From Pelomyxa schiedti (lineage: Eukaryota > Evosea > Pelobiontida > Pelomyxidae): 33,940 bases of DNA. Of the stretch, positions 1 to 10,228 are shown in pieces. Position 1 is the stretch's first letter. Every line of letters begins with the position of its first letter. The DNA is taken from NCBI GenBank assembly GCA_020536535.1, contig JAHLWZ010000981.1:1-33940 (forward strand), read 5' to 3'. The notes beneath the pieces are model-generated. The model was not told the origin of the DNA and did no database searches. It was given only the letters and a program-made list of their open reading frames with translations. A program made the position numbers and the translations under genes.

Positions 1-39
1 GTACTCACCATTTAACAGAATTGATGGTGCGATTGGGAT

Positions 40-130
40 GCTCACTGGGAGTGCAGCGCGGGAGCGTGGGCGATTGTATGCTCGCTGGGCATGTGGGAGC
101 GTGGGAGCGTGGGAGCAGTGGGTGGGCGGG
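40..130. repeat. G-rich imperfect short repeat
   Basis: The stretch is made of variants of a GGGAGCGTGG-like unit (gggagtgcagcgcg, gggagcgtgggcg, gtgggagcgtgggagcgtgg), ending in a run of G triplets. It is purine-rich on the + strand, unlike the T-rich sequence that follows. It may be a degenerate minisatellite or a GC-rich promoter patch; the sequence does not decide. Confidence 0.3.
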
Positions 131-256
131 TTGTTTTTACACCACAAGAAAAAAAATATTTTTTTTAATTGAATCATTTCTTCCTTTCTGTCCTGTTTCC
201 GAACTGAGTGATTCAGCTGGGAACCAGCACAACCAAAAAACCATTTTTTTTTTGTC

Positions 257-1290
257 AGCTGGCATTTCCAGCGCCAGCTGGAACTTCCAGAACGGAAACT
301 TTTGTTTTATCGCCAGCTTTCGATTTATCAAAAGCTGTTGCGTGAAGCCGATTTCTGCCAGATGGATGAGAAAACGCTGATTAATGATTTTTAGGGTAAG
401 TCTATTCGAATTGGACCCTTTTTCTCCATTCCCCACGGACTCAACAGTGGACGCTATGGTGGTCTTATTGACCCTGCTGTTCAGGCTGAAGGTCAGCAGT
501 GTAAAAAGCAACCATACACTGATGTTGTCTTATTGCTTGTTTCTGAAGTCATGGAGTGTTTACAAGCTTCTCCTCCTGCTCCATGCTTTTCTCTGCTGTA
601 CTTTTGGAGTAGCTAAGCTATGATGAGTGTTGTTTCTGGTGCACTCTCAGTCCTGGGCATGACTCAGCAGAAGTTGTTTTCAAGATTATCTGGGAGGTGA
701 TTCTTTCTTTGCTGAACTTCAAGTATTGTGACTGAGAGGTGTTGTTGCCCTCTTATGGCAGTGTTGTTGGGTGTACCCTTCTGTTTCGCAATAAACTCCC
801 TCACAAGGAGTCATCCAAGATTCTTGCTGTTTCGGTTTGTTTAGAACCATTGTGGGAATTCAGGAATTCGATAAGCAGTGGTCTTGTCTGAGAAACCAAA
901 GGTGTTTCACCTTCTGGACATCCAGGGTTTGCAACCTCTGTGTCAAATCGCTTCTTAAAAGAATCATGGCTGAAGTGGAGCTTGGGATGTGACCAACAAT
1001 GTGCAGGAGTGTGTGAGCCAGTCAGCCATTTGGTGGTCTGTGCTCTTCAACGATTTTCTTGAACATCAGTTGAAGCTGTACCATCAGAAGGAGATGTGGG
1101 GAATTTGATTGCCGACTTCAAGGCAATGTCTTCGACGTTGACAACCCTGCAAAAAAGATTGCCTTACGGTGCTGTTACGTCCGTATTCCAGTTCCCCGCT
1201 TATTCTTTGAAGTGGCTGAAAATAATCAACAGACCGGAACGCTCTCATTTTCGTTGTTTTTTTTGTTCAGCCAAGTCGGTTCTGTTGATT
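257..1290 (+). pseudogene. Decayed protein-coding gene of unrecognised family
   Basis: Several stretches read as convincing protein but cannot be joined without stops or frame changes. After a strong acceptor (T-run then CAG at 255-256) comes an open segment containing LELPERKLLFYRQLSIYQ and ending LINDF, then an in-frame TAG at about 391-393. The same frame resumes at 394 with GKSIRIGPFFSIPHGLNSGR and a GGLIDP stretch. Around 655-840 another frame reads SAEVVFKIIWEVILSLLNF, a TGA, then EVLLPSYGSVVG. Around 990-1110 one frame reads SAIWWSVLFNDFLEHQLK, and at 1100-1270 a shifted frame reads GNVFDVDNPAKKIALRC and VRIPVPRLFFEVAENNQQ. I do not recognise the family. It is most simply a pseudogene. 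A gene with many tiny introns plus sequencing errors is the alternative. Confidence 0.45.
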
Positions 1291-1487
1291 CTGTTGGAGA
1301 AACGCAGAAGCACAACCACCCCGGGTCTTTTTTTTTTTTGTTTTTTTAACACAGCCAAATGGGCGCGGGGCGTGTCAGCACTAAATTGGCGCCCCGACAC
1401 TCATTTTTTGTAAAGACAAAGGGGGACTTGTAAACAAACAACACACGGCAACAGCACCAAGGCTCACCGTAATCGTAATTTGAGGGC

Positions 1488-2993
1488 ATGGAAAAGAGGT
1501 ACGGTGGTTGGCGGGCTTCAGACATCGATCCGGGTGTTCTAGGCAATGAGATCTACGTGGGCGGTTTGCTGCCGCACTTCACCGCCAATGACGTGGAACG
1601 ATGTTTTCATACTGCTGGGTTCAGGCAATAACCCGTGCCACTAAAAACGGAACGCGTGCCTCGCTTTCTTGGGGTGGTTGTACTCGTTAAATAAAACGGG
1701 CTGAATACGTTATTAACACTCTATTATTGACTCCAATTCCACAAAAGAGGAGTGACCGCGTTCCCACCGATTCCATGCACCGATAACCATGGCACGTTCC
1801 GTTGTAAGCTCCAATTCAACTCATGTGCTGAAGCAAAGTCAGCGTTAGTCAGAGACGATTTCTTCATTAAGCAGAGCACCTGCTCTTGGCACCTCACACT
1901 CAAACCGAAGCCTTGCGTACGCGCCATCCTCGCCAGAATGACGCCGCCTTCGCAGCATCACCGTCAACACCATCAGCAGCCCCAGCACTGCCCCTCGTTC
2001 CAACCACAACCGCCGCCTTCGCATCAAAACCTGCCATTTCAGGACGGGCAGCGCTTCCAGAATGCCCAAGTCCCCCCCCAGCCTAATGCACGTCAAACCC
2101 AGTTCCAGCAGAGTGCAACCAAATCCCAACCGACTTGGCAGCAGCAGTGGCGGCAGTGGCAGCAACAGTGGGAACAGTGGTGCCAGGACCATCACACATC
2201 CCAGTCTGGTTCCTGTGCCTTCCAACAGCAGCCTCAGTCAACCGCATCGTATCCAGTGTCTCTGCTGCCCAGGAACACCTTGAACAGATGGTCCGAATAC
2301 CAACAAGTTAGGGAGTGCGATGGGGTCCCAAAGTTCAACAATGCCGTGGCTCAGGCTCAGGCTCAAGCAAAGCAGGGCCCAGGCTGCTCCGACCCCCCCA
2401 GTTCAAGTGCAGCCAACACACCAACACCAAATCCAGAACTGGCACCAACAACGGCAGCAATACCAAGACAAACAGACCCAAAAACGAAGGTCCAAACAAC
2501 AACAACAACAACCCCAAGCACGGCCACATTACCAGCAGCGCCATATCCAACAACCACAACAACCTCGTAACTGGCAACTACAAGTCACTCGCTTCCATCA
2601 AGTAAGCAACCACAACAACTAAAAAAATGTGTACCCTTCCTGTATTAATTTTTTTTTCCCCTCTTTCGTTTTTGGTTGGGAATTGGCAACTTGCTGTACT
2701 TCATGATTTGGGTGGCATCAGCTTGTAGTGTTGATGTTCTCCAAGTCAAGAAATTTGCAAGCAGCATGACCGAATTGCTCACTGACGTTCAACAGCAACA
2801 GCAACAGCAACGTGTGCCACGCATTCCCTCATCACTATCATCGCAGCCGTTGCTGTATGTTCCACCACCGCGCTACCAGCAAGCTGCAGCAACAACCTGC
2901 TGCCGCTGTCCCACAATGGCGCTGTGCCAGGGCAGCACACTATTAGAGAGGACTAATCACTATCCGCCGGCTACTACTCCTAATATAATATAA
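1488..2993 (+). CDS. RRM-domain protein with long Gln-rich tail
   Basis: A putative RNA-binding protein. Exon 1 (ATG at 1488 to 1618) encodes the start of an RNA-recognition motif: GNEIYVGGLLPHF gives beta strand 1 (RNP2-like) and TANDVERCFHTAG helix 1. A GT-AG intron (1619-1747, phase 2) leads to GVTAFPPIPC, then TFRCKLQFNS (strand 3, a weak RNP1 lacking the usual aromatic pair) and CAEAKSAL (helix 2). From about 1940 the protein becomes Gln/Pro/Trp-rich (QQQWRQWQQQWEQW), a prion-like low-complexity tail. One frame stops at 2568. In 2290-2620 all three frames are open, so the frame used there is uncertain. A further exon after an acceptor near 2719 would add ELLTDVQQQQQQQR and end at 2991-2993. 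The RRM part is fairly secure; the 3' model is not. Confidence 0.6.
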
Positions 2994-3605
2994 TAAGTTC
3001 AGGCCTGACATTCATTTATGTGATTCAGAAGGCCAGCTGTTGTTCATGCCATGTCAATCAAGCAAACATTATCTCCAGTGCAATTATGGCTTCTTTATGT
3101 GCTTGTCAGTTTCAATCATGCGATGTGTGCTGGTTTGTCTCATTCTGCCATTTTGGAACGAAATCCCATCATTTGGGTGTTTGAGTGGCACGCGGTTTTT
3201 CACTTCAAGGCAATCCTTGGGAAATGGAGGATGTTGGTTGATATGGGGATTTCACCATTCTCCAATTCGACTGATACTGGCCTGCCCGCCTTTTTTGCAA
3301 ATTGAAAGGTTCAGTCATCTCGAGTCTCCCTTTAGAACTGTAACATGTAGCCAGGCCTTGGTGCTGAGTTTGCTCTGCACGTGGTCTGCCTTGACTTTGT
3401 AATGTAGGTCATGAAGTGTGTCACATTAGTGGAATCAACTTCCGCATCGTTTTGGTATGTTACTGCAACGTACCGGATCTTTGAATGCCACCACCAAACA
3501 TGAGATGCAACGTATGTCACTTATTTAAGACACAAAAGACCCAATTTTTGTTTCGAGCCTTTGCAGCAGGTTGTATAAAGGCATAAGGAGGGTAAAAATG
3601 CATCC
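2994..3605. other. Intergenic stretch without a convincing gene
   Basis: Between the RRM gene and the 3' end of the transporter gene there is no recognisable coding region. An ATG-started frame of 84 codons (3051-3305, +) contains IIWVFEWHAVFHF but overlaps another open frame of similar length and shows no known domain. It is more likely 3' untranslated or intergenic sequence than a gene. Confidence 0.4.
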
Positions 3606-4382
3606 TTAAAAGACAAACTGGGAAATGATTACAAAGAGCCCCAAAATGATGAGAAGGCTGTGGAGGGCTGCAGACCACTTCTTGAATCTCTTTTCTTTCC
3701 ATTCTCTCATCAAGTAAACCGAAACTGGCAGCAGGAACAAGTAGAACTAAGTCGTGATTAGAGATAAGCTAAAGAGCGAAATTGCATACGAAACCACAAA
3801 CTGCACCAGTATATCTTAACACATCCCCGACTTGGGGGTAGAACACCGCCAATAGATACCCAGCAGCAAGTACAACAAATGAGTACGCCACCACTAGTAG
3901 TATCCCTGGCCATTCCCGCTTCATCACAAAGCGGAATATCTGCCCCCTCATCAACGCGGAAACGAGCGGGAAAATTGATGCCATTTGTAGAACCACTGCT
4001 GCACGTGCTGTCATTCCATATATATCTGTGGCTGGGAAGTAGTCAAGAAAGTCCTGGTACCCTGCAATTATGTCACCAAAGGCAAGGTAACCAACCAGGC
4101 CCACAATGGTGTAGCTCAGTCCTCCCAAACAAAAGCCAATTGCCACATCACGGCGCGCATGTGCTGGATTGGCTTTCGTGGCAACGTTCAGCACGAAATT
4201 GTGAACAAAGAAGGATAGGGACAGAATTCCAGCCAAATATAAAGCACGCTCAGCAATAGGTGTGTAGTGAGGATCAGGTTGCCAGTTGAGGCCACTGCTA
4301 ATGATCATAAAAGTGATGACATAGAGTACCCACACCTGAAATAAGTTAGACCACAGGTTTAGGTATTTGGTTTTTTTTTTTT

Positions 4383-4415
<33 letters not shown>

Positions 4416-5271
4416 GTTGTTTTTTGGTTTATGTCCTCACAATTCCAATGCTGTTGATCTTTACGAAAACTGACCATTGCTTGAGAAGTAAACAGGGAAG
4501 CATGCACACAAAGACATAGAAGGGGACAGAGTATTTTCCCCAGTATTTCGCAGGATCAAATTCACCAGTGATTGATGTCACGATCCCAATGACAAGGGTG
4601 TTAAGGTTCGTTGACATAAGAATGAAATAAATAACGCAAGCTCCGAACAGCACCATGATAGATCCCGCCCACGCCACAATCTTCCCTGGGAGGCCCAGGT
4701 ACTGCTCACAAACGTCGATGAAATCAATGCTGCCTTTTCCCACATTCATAACCAGCATGGCTGTATACAACGTACAAGAGCCCATCACTACCACCACCAG
4801 CAGACCTCCCCATATCCCAGACTGACTGAAACCCCACGGCATTGACAGCAGCGCCGTTCCCATCATTGTGTTCCACACGGAGAATATCGTCAAGAAAGAT
4901 GATTGGTACTTCTTCGGCTGGTCCTTGACCAGCGCCTCCTCATCGTTGATGATGTTTCCGTAACCTCCCGCCTCCTTTTTGATCTCCGGCGGCGATGATG
5001 ACGTTGACGCATACTCGCGAGCACCGTGTGTGTCGGAGAATAGCGGTGTTTTTACGTTGTCGGCATCGGTCGACGATGAGGAGGAAGTGTCATCACTGTA
5101 GACGCCTGGAGATGTGCCTGCTTCGTAGTCCTGCCTGTTTGTCGTCAACCTTGTCTGTGGGGACGGTGGCGGAGGTGGCTTAGATCTTGCAGCATCACTG
5201 TCCGGGTCCTCGTAGTACTCGCTGTTGTCATTGACCACGTAGTCAACGTCCGTGGCGTTTATCGATGACAT
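3606..5271 (-). CDS. SLC38A9-like lysosomal amino-acid transporter
   Basis: A member of the amino acid/auxin permease superfamily closest to SLC38A9, the lysosomal arginine-sensing transporter that in animals binds Rag GTPases and Ragulator through its N-terminus and signals to mTORC1. Three exons (4441-5271, 3790-4335, 3606-3746) with introns of 105 and 43 bases give exactly 505 codons. Residues 1-130 are a hydrophilic Ser/Asp-rich tail. Transmembrane segment 1 carries FSVWNTMMGTALLSMPWG, matching the SLC38A9 signature and its unwound helix. About ten more hydrophobic segments follow, including ARAVVLQMASIFPLV-like regions and a C-terminus ending LLIILGLFVIISQFVF. The last exon was recovered by splicing at TTC|GTATGC and CTTAG|TTC. 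The start is the first ATG before the acidic tail. The length is close to that of the human protein (about 560). Ragulator binding is inference only. Confidence 0.82.
4369..4432. repeat. T-run and (GTT)n microsatellite inside an intron
   Basis: A run of T is followed by about nine GTT units and T-rich variants. It lies wholly within the 105-base first intron (4336-4440) of the transporter gene, where the transcribed strand reads as A/C-rich. It shows no sign of function. Confidence 0.7.
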
Positions 5272-5488
5272 GAGTGACGAGTGATCGGCAGATGCAATAA
5301 TTTATAGAATAATGAGGAATTCTGTTTCGAAAAGGAAGCCTAAATCGCTCGCAGGGGAGTAGTGCCAAGTAACAATCGGTTCCAGAGTCGTTGTTCTGAT
5401 TCCCCTCTCTGGTGTCTGAGGCCTGAGATTGTCTCCGAAGAATTCGTCTCACTGGTTGTTGTGGGGAATTCATCAATCTCGGCGGAAA
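5272..5488. promoter_or_regulatory. Divergent promoter region (transporter / mannosidase)
   Basis: Only 217 bases separate the two start codons, which point away from each other, so both promoters and 5' leaders must lie here or in the coding ends. An AT-rich block (AATAATTTATAGAATAATGAGG, about 5296-5317) is the most TATA-like element. No other motif stands out. Confidence 0.4.
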
Positions 5489-8400
5489 ATGGGAAAGGGC
5501 ACGAGAGTGAGGCTCGTAGCAGTGCTTACAGTTGTGTGCATTATAGGACTTATGGGAATCGGCCAACTTTTTTCCAACGTGCAGGCTGGTCCCATCCACG
5601 TTCACATCGTAAGTACCCTTTTCGTATTTTTTTTCGAAAAAAGGTGTTTTAAAACATACAACAAATAACTCCTGGGTGTTACTTTATTTTTCCCACCATG
5701 TAGATACCCCACTCTCATTGTGACCCTGGGTGGCTGGAAACATTTGAGGGTTATTCACCTGCTGTCAGAAGAATATTGAGTGGAGTTACTAGTGCACTGG
5801 CTTCGAATCCCTCTCGTCGCTTTGTTTGGGCTGAAACGTAAGTGTTGATCAATGAATGGCTTTTGAGCTTCCTTGTGCTTATGAAAACCCAGATCTTTCT
5901 TCCATGCATGGTTCAAAATTCAGAACGAGGACACACAACAAAAAATACGACAACTTATTAATAGTGGTCAATTTGAATTTGTGTCAGGTTTCATTGTTGT
6001 TGTCCCTCTGTGTATTCACTCAGTTTTTTAGGAGGATGGGTTCAAAACGATGAAGCTACTTGCACTCCTGAAAACATCATTGATCAGATGACACAAGGGC
6101 ATAAATGTACTTTCTTTAAAACGGAATAACACAACTGAGTGAAACATAGACCTTTTCGAAAACTTTGGTGTTAAACCCAGAGTGGCCTGGCAAATAGGTA
6201 TTGCCCACCACTACTCCAACAGTACTGACACTGAAAGATCCATTTGGACACTCTTCAATTATCCCTTCACTTTACTCCGAGATGGGTTTTGATATGCTTG
6301 TTATAAACAGAATTCCAATTTCAAGCAAGGTAATCCAAAGCCATTACAGTCACAAAACCAAGACGTGAAAAGGAAAAACTAAGAAACCATCAAGAACTCG
6401 ATTTTTTGTGGGTTGGGTCCGCAGAAAAGAATCAGTCCACATTATTAACACATGTACTGTATAACCACTATTCCGCACCTGTTGGTTTGACCATTACTTT
6501 TTCACTTTTTTTTGTCACCTGCATTATAGGATTTGATTTTGAAGGCATGCGATCTGGTAATGCGAAATCAAGGGCCTCTTCCTTTGTATCCATCATGAAG
6601 GTAAAAAACCCCAATACGGGAAAGAATGACGATTATCCCCCAGCAACAAGCATCAGCATTCAAGTCAAATCACATCGCTGTGCCTTGGGGTGATGACTTT
6701 AAATTCCAAGATACAAACTCTCAGTTCAGTAATATGGATACCGTTATTGGTATGGCTTTCTGTGAACCAAATTTCTGTTCATTTTGAAAAGAGGAGGTCA
6801 ATTCGCAGTATAGTAGTGAAGTTCAAGTGTCTTATTCCACAATGACAGAATACATGCTGGCTCTGTTTTCGGAGAACATACAATTTCCAACATTCACTCA
6901 AGATTTTTTCCCCTACACTGACAATAATGACGATTATTGGACAGTGTGGAGCCAACTTTGTTTCCATGATCTTATCGTCTGACAGGGGTATTATTCCACC
7001 CGCCCTGATCTCAAGCTATTAGTAAGAAAAACTGGAGCAATAAAAAGGGCTGCCGATATCATTTATGCATTTGCCCACCTTGAAGCCGCTATTCATCCAA
7101 GTATGGCATCGAAGTGGTCCGAAACTTTCAACAAACTGAGAGACGCAACAAGGGTAGGAGTTTTACTTTTTTTTTTGGCTTTTTAACTTAGTATATTTTT
7201 CGGTTGTCAGTTACTATCGTTAGTTCAACACCATGGTATCCTTGGATCTATGTTTTTTTTTTTTTCTAACTTATGGAAAGATGCCATTACTGGTACATCA
7301 CGAAGTAAGGTTGTTAGCAGCTATTTTGAAAACCTCCGTAGTGCCTCTTCTGGGTTTGCTGAAGTAAAAATGCTTTGAAATAAAAACGAAAATTAAGAAA
7401 CCAAACTAGATAGCTCAGTCACTTTTACCTATCCTTTTGGATGACGCCGAGTGTGGAGACACTGAAGGTAACATGCCTGTGTTCAATGGCCCGTGGAGAA
7501 TGCATGAAGCCTACTTCGATGGCGAGGAGGTAGTATTTGATGTTACTGATAGCACTGTCACAACGCCTCTTGTTCTGTACAATACACTGGCCTGGGAGAG
7601 ATTGGAATGTGTTAGCATCATCACCAAAAATGAAAATATTTTAATACAAGATGACCTTGGGAACCCAATCCTGGCTCAGGTAACCTCACTTCCGCAAGTG
7701 TACAACCTATAAACTATTCTTTAGATTGTCCCCCTGGCCACTGCAACCGCCAATTCGAAAGTTCGAGTCTATTTTACAGCACACATTCCTGCTCTTGGTT
7801 GCGCAACATACTTCGTTACAACACAAGCGACCCTTCCTGCTACTACCTTTGGATCACGTTTATCAGAAAGTATACTTAAAAAAGCAGGTAAAGTTCTTCT
7901 TTTGCATGTGTTTACTCCAATAAAACTTAGATACTGTTGATTTATCTGTGGAAAATGAGCTGCTGAAGCTTTCACTAACCTCAACTGGTTTGATTGATAC
8001 TATCACATTAAAATCTGAAAGCAAGCAAATCCCCATGAAACAAAGCGTATGATTCCGAACCATTGAACCGATTTCCCAATCCTCGCAGCTTTTAGAATAC
8101 CAAAATTCAAGAGGTGGAGCTTACATTTTTTCTCCCACAGGGGGTGCTGCTGACATTCCAGTCTAACTCCTTTTTGCATGGATTTCTTTAACCTATTTTT
8201 AAAGATCACCAAAAGTCTGGTGCGAGTTATAGAAGGCCCCGTAGTAAATATGGTGCATACCTTTGTGTATGAGGAAGAGGAGGTAGTTTTTGAGCAGCAG
8301 GCCAGGCTGTTTGCCGGCTTGACAGACTTGAGTAACGCTCTCCAAATCAGCCAAGTTGCACATGTTCGAAAGAATAAGGAGTTTGTAACCAGGTAAATTC

Positions 8401-10087
8401 TTTCTGTAAAATCTTCTTCTACCGGTATTATTTAGATTTAGCACTGGACTATCCTCACAGTTTTATACCGACAACGGAATTGAGTTGAGACCCCGCAATC
8501 TTAAAAGTAGCTCTGCTCCTACGAATTACTACCCAGTTGTTTATGCTGCTGCTTTGAGAGAAAAGTCCAGTAGTCGTCCCTTACAACTTGCTGTATGGCG
8601 GGGTGAGGATATACCTCATATTTTCACCTAACCTCTATGCCCAGTTTCTCCCTTCGCAGTCTGTTGGATTTGGGTACATTTCTGAAGGGTAGACGAATCA
8701 TCATCTTTCTTCCCCTAAACAAACACACAGTACCATTGAGTATGTGCTGCACCGGCATTCTTATCATGATGATGGTCGTGGGATGGCTGAAGGAAATAGT
8801 GACTCGACACCAGCTAACGTTCGAATGCTGATAATTCCCAGCCCGTGTGTTACTTCTAGTATGCTAAAATGAAGACTGAACACAAAAAGAATTGACAGCA
8901 TGGACTCCCCAATATTCCACAGGGCTCTCCAAAATACCAACCCTCTCTTGTGTGCAAGTTTTTAAGACTTTTTTTTCAATTAACCAATATTATTAGTTCC
9001 TTCACCTCGAGTACTGTTACTGAAATTGAGAACTATTCTGAATCTTATAAGACAACTTTTAACCCGCTCCGAGATCAACTTCCGGCGAATGTTCACCTAC
9101 TATCACTTCAACCTCTTCAAGAGGATTCTCTTGTAGTTGCCCTAAGGCTACAACACATTGGGGACCAATCCTCCTCAAAAGAGCTTCGATCCCCGGTAGA
9201 TTTATATATGAATTCTCTCTTTGAAGACCACAGAGTGCAACAAGTGCGGCGTACATCCTCAACACTCACCCGGAGTATGTCACTTCCGTTATGTTGGTCT
9301 TGATAACAACACCCACTCACAGATTATACTTCACTGCTCGAAAACCACCTTCGCTGGATGTCTTCCAAAAAAGCAATCTCGGCTACAAACAACGATCTAG
9401 CTTCTTGGTCACATTCCAAATGTATGTAAACATATTCCCGTTTCACCTCCCCACAATAATCTACGAAAAGATGAAACCACGCCTCTTGACACTGCAAGTG
9501 GTCTCGCATTGAGGCTGTATCCCCTTGAGATACACACCTACATCACTACCTTGGACGAAACATGTGAAGCCGAAACAACTGTGACAATCCCAACAACTAC
9601 CACCAATCCACAACCAGAACCAGACAAACAACCCACAACCACTCCAACACCAACACCAGCACAAGCAACAACAATAACAATAGTGGAACCTGCCACAAAA
9701 CAAACAGAGGACAGAGAACCAGAACAGGAAGAACCCCCCAAACAACCACCATTACAAAACAACATCCCACAAGTCACTCCCCCAACCCAACCTCCTCCTA
9801 ATCAGCAACAGCAACAGCAACAACAACAGGCCACCACGGGCACGGGCACGGGCACACCGAGCCGGGCATATACAGGACCAGGGGCCCACGGGCAGGCCCA
9901 GGCACAGCAGCAGGCGCCAGTGGGCAGGCTCTCGCCCCTGTTCATGCTGCTGCCCGTGCTCGCGGTGCTGTGCCTGGCCATGCTGTTCGTGTGCCCTGTG
10001 AGGGGCCGCCACTCGCCCTCCCCGCTGCTGCCCACCACCGCGGCCTCCCCGCGTAGCCGCAGCCCGATCTCAAAGCGCGCTGAGTGA
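5489..10087 (+). CDS. GH38 class II alpha-mannosidase, membrane-anchored at both ends
   Basis: Glycoside hydrolase family 38 alpha-mannosidase (Golgi alpha-mannosidase II / lysosomal type), which trims mannose from N-glycans in the secretory pathway. I resolve 25 exons: 5489-5608, 5704-5837, 5893-5987, 6032-6106, 6150-6197, 6238-6329, 6373-6484, 6530-6600, 6665-6749, 6792-6943, 6986-7153, 7211-7235, 7281-7363, 7419-7679, 7725-7887, 7931-8046, 8089-8160, 8205-8392, 8436-8592, 8645-8688, 8731-8844, 8923-8949, 8997-9274, 9323-9421, 9471-10087. They sum to an open 1131 residues. There is an N-terminal signal anchor at 9-27. Zinc and catalytic motifs are HSHCDPGW (H45, D47), GGWVQNDEA, nucleophile D158 in AWQIDPFGHS, WGDDF, DYWTGYYSTRP and QHHDAITGTS (392). 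The C-terminal beta part has RGGAYIF and HDDGRGMAEG. After LYPLEIHTYITTL, where the family ends, an unusual T/P/E/Q-rich stalk (about 120 residues), a hydrophobic segment (about 1079-1101) and a basic tail follow. Confidence 0.88.
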
Positions 10088-10228
10088 AGTCACCACCCAC
10101 ATTGATCGAACAACGGGAAGGAACAGAGAGTGGGTTTTTTTGAAGAAAAACCGTGCATGTTTCTATCAAGGAAATCTTCATCTATCTCGTGTCCCGCAAT
10201 TGCAAGTAGAAATTAAACGCAGACTGCC

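Noticed and set aside
391-393. In-frame TAG as evidence of a reassigned stop codon
   Set aside because: All well-resolved genes here end at ordinary TAA or TGA stops, and none needs TAG as sense. The neighbouring blocks also have TGA, TAA and frame changes, so decay explains it better.
9752-10038. Minus-strand frames with Cys/Leu runs and apparent hydrophobic segments
   Set aside because: Reverse reading of the Gln-rich stalk and membrane segment of the mannosidase, which is in frame with 24 upstream exons.
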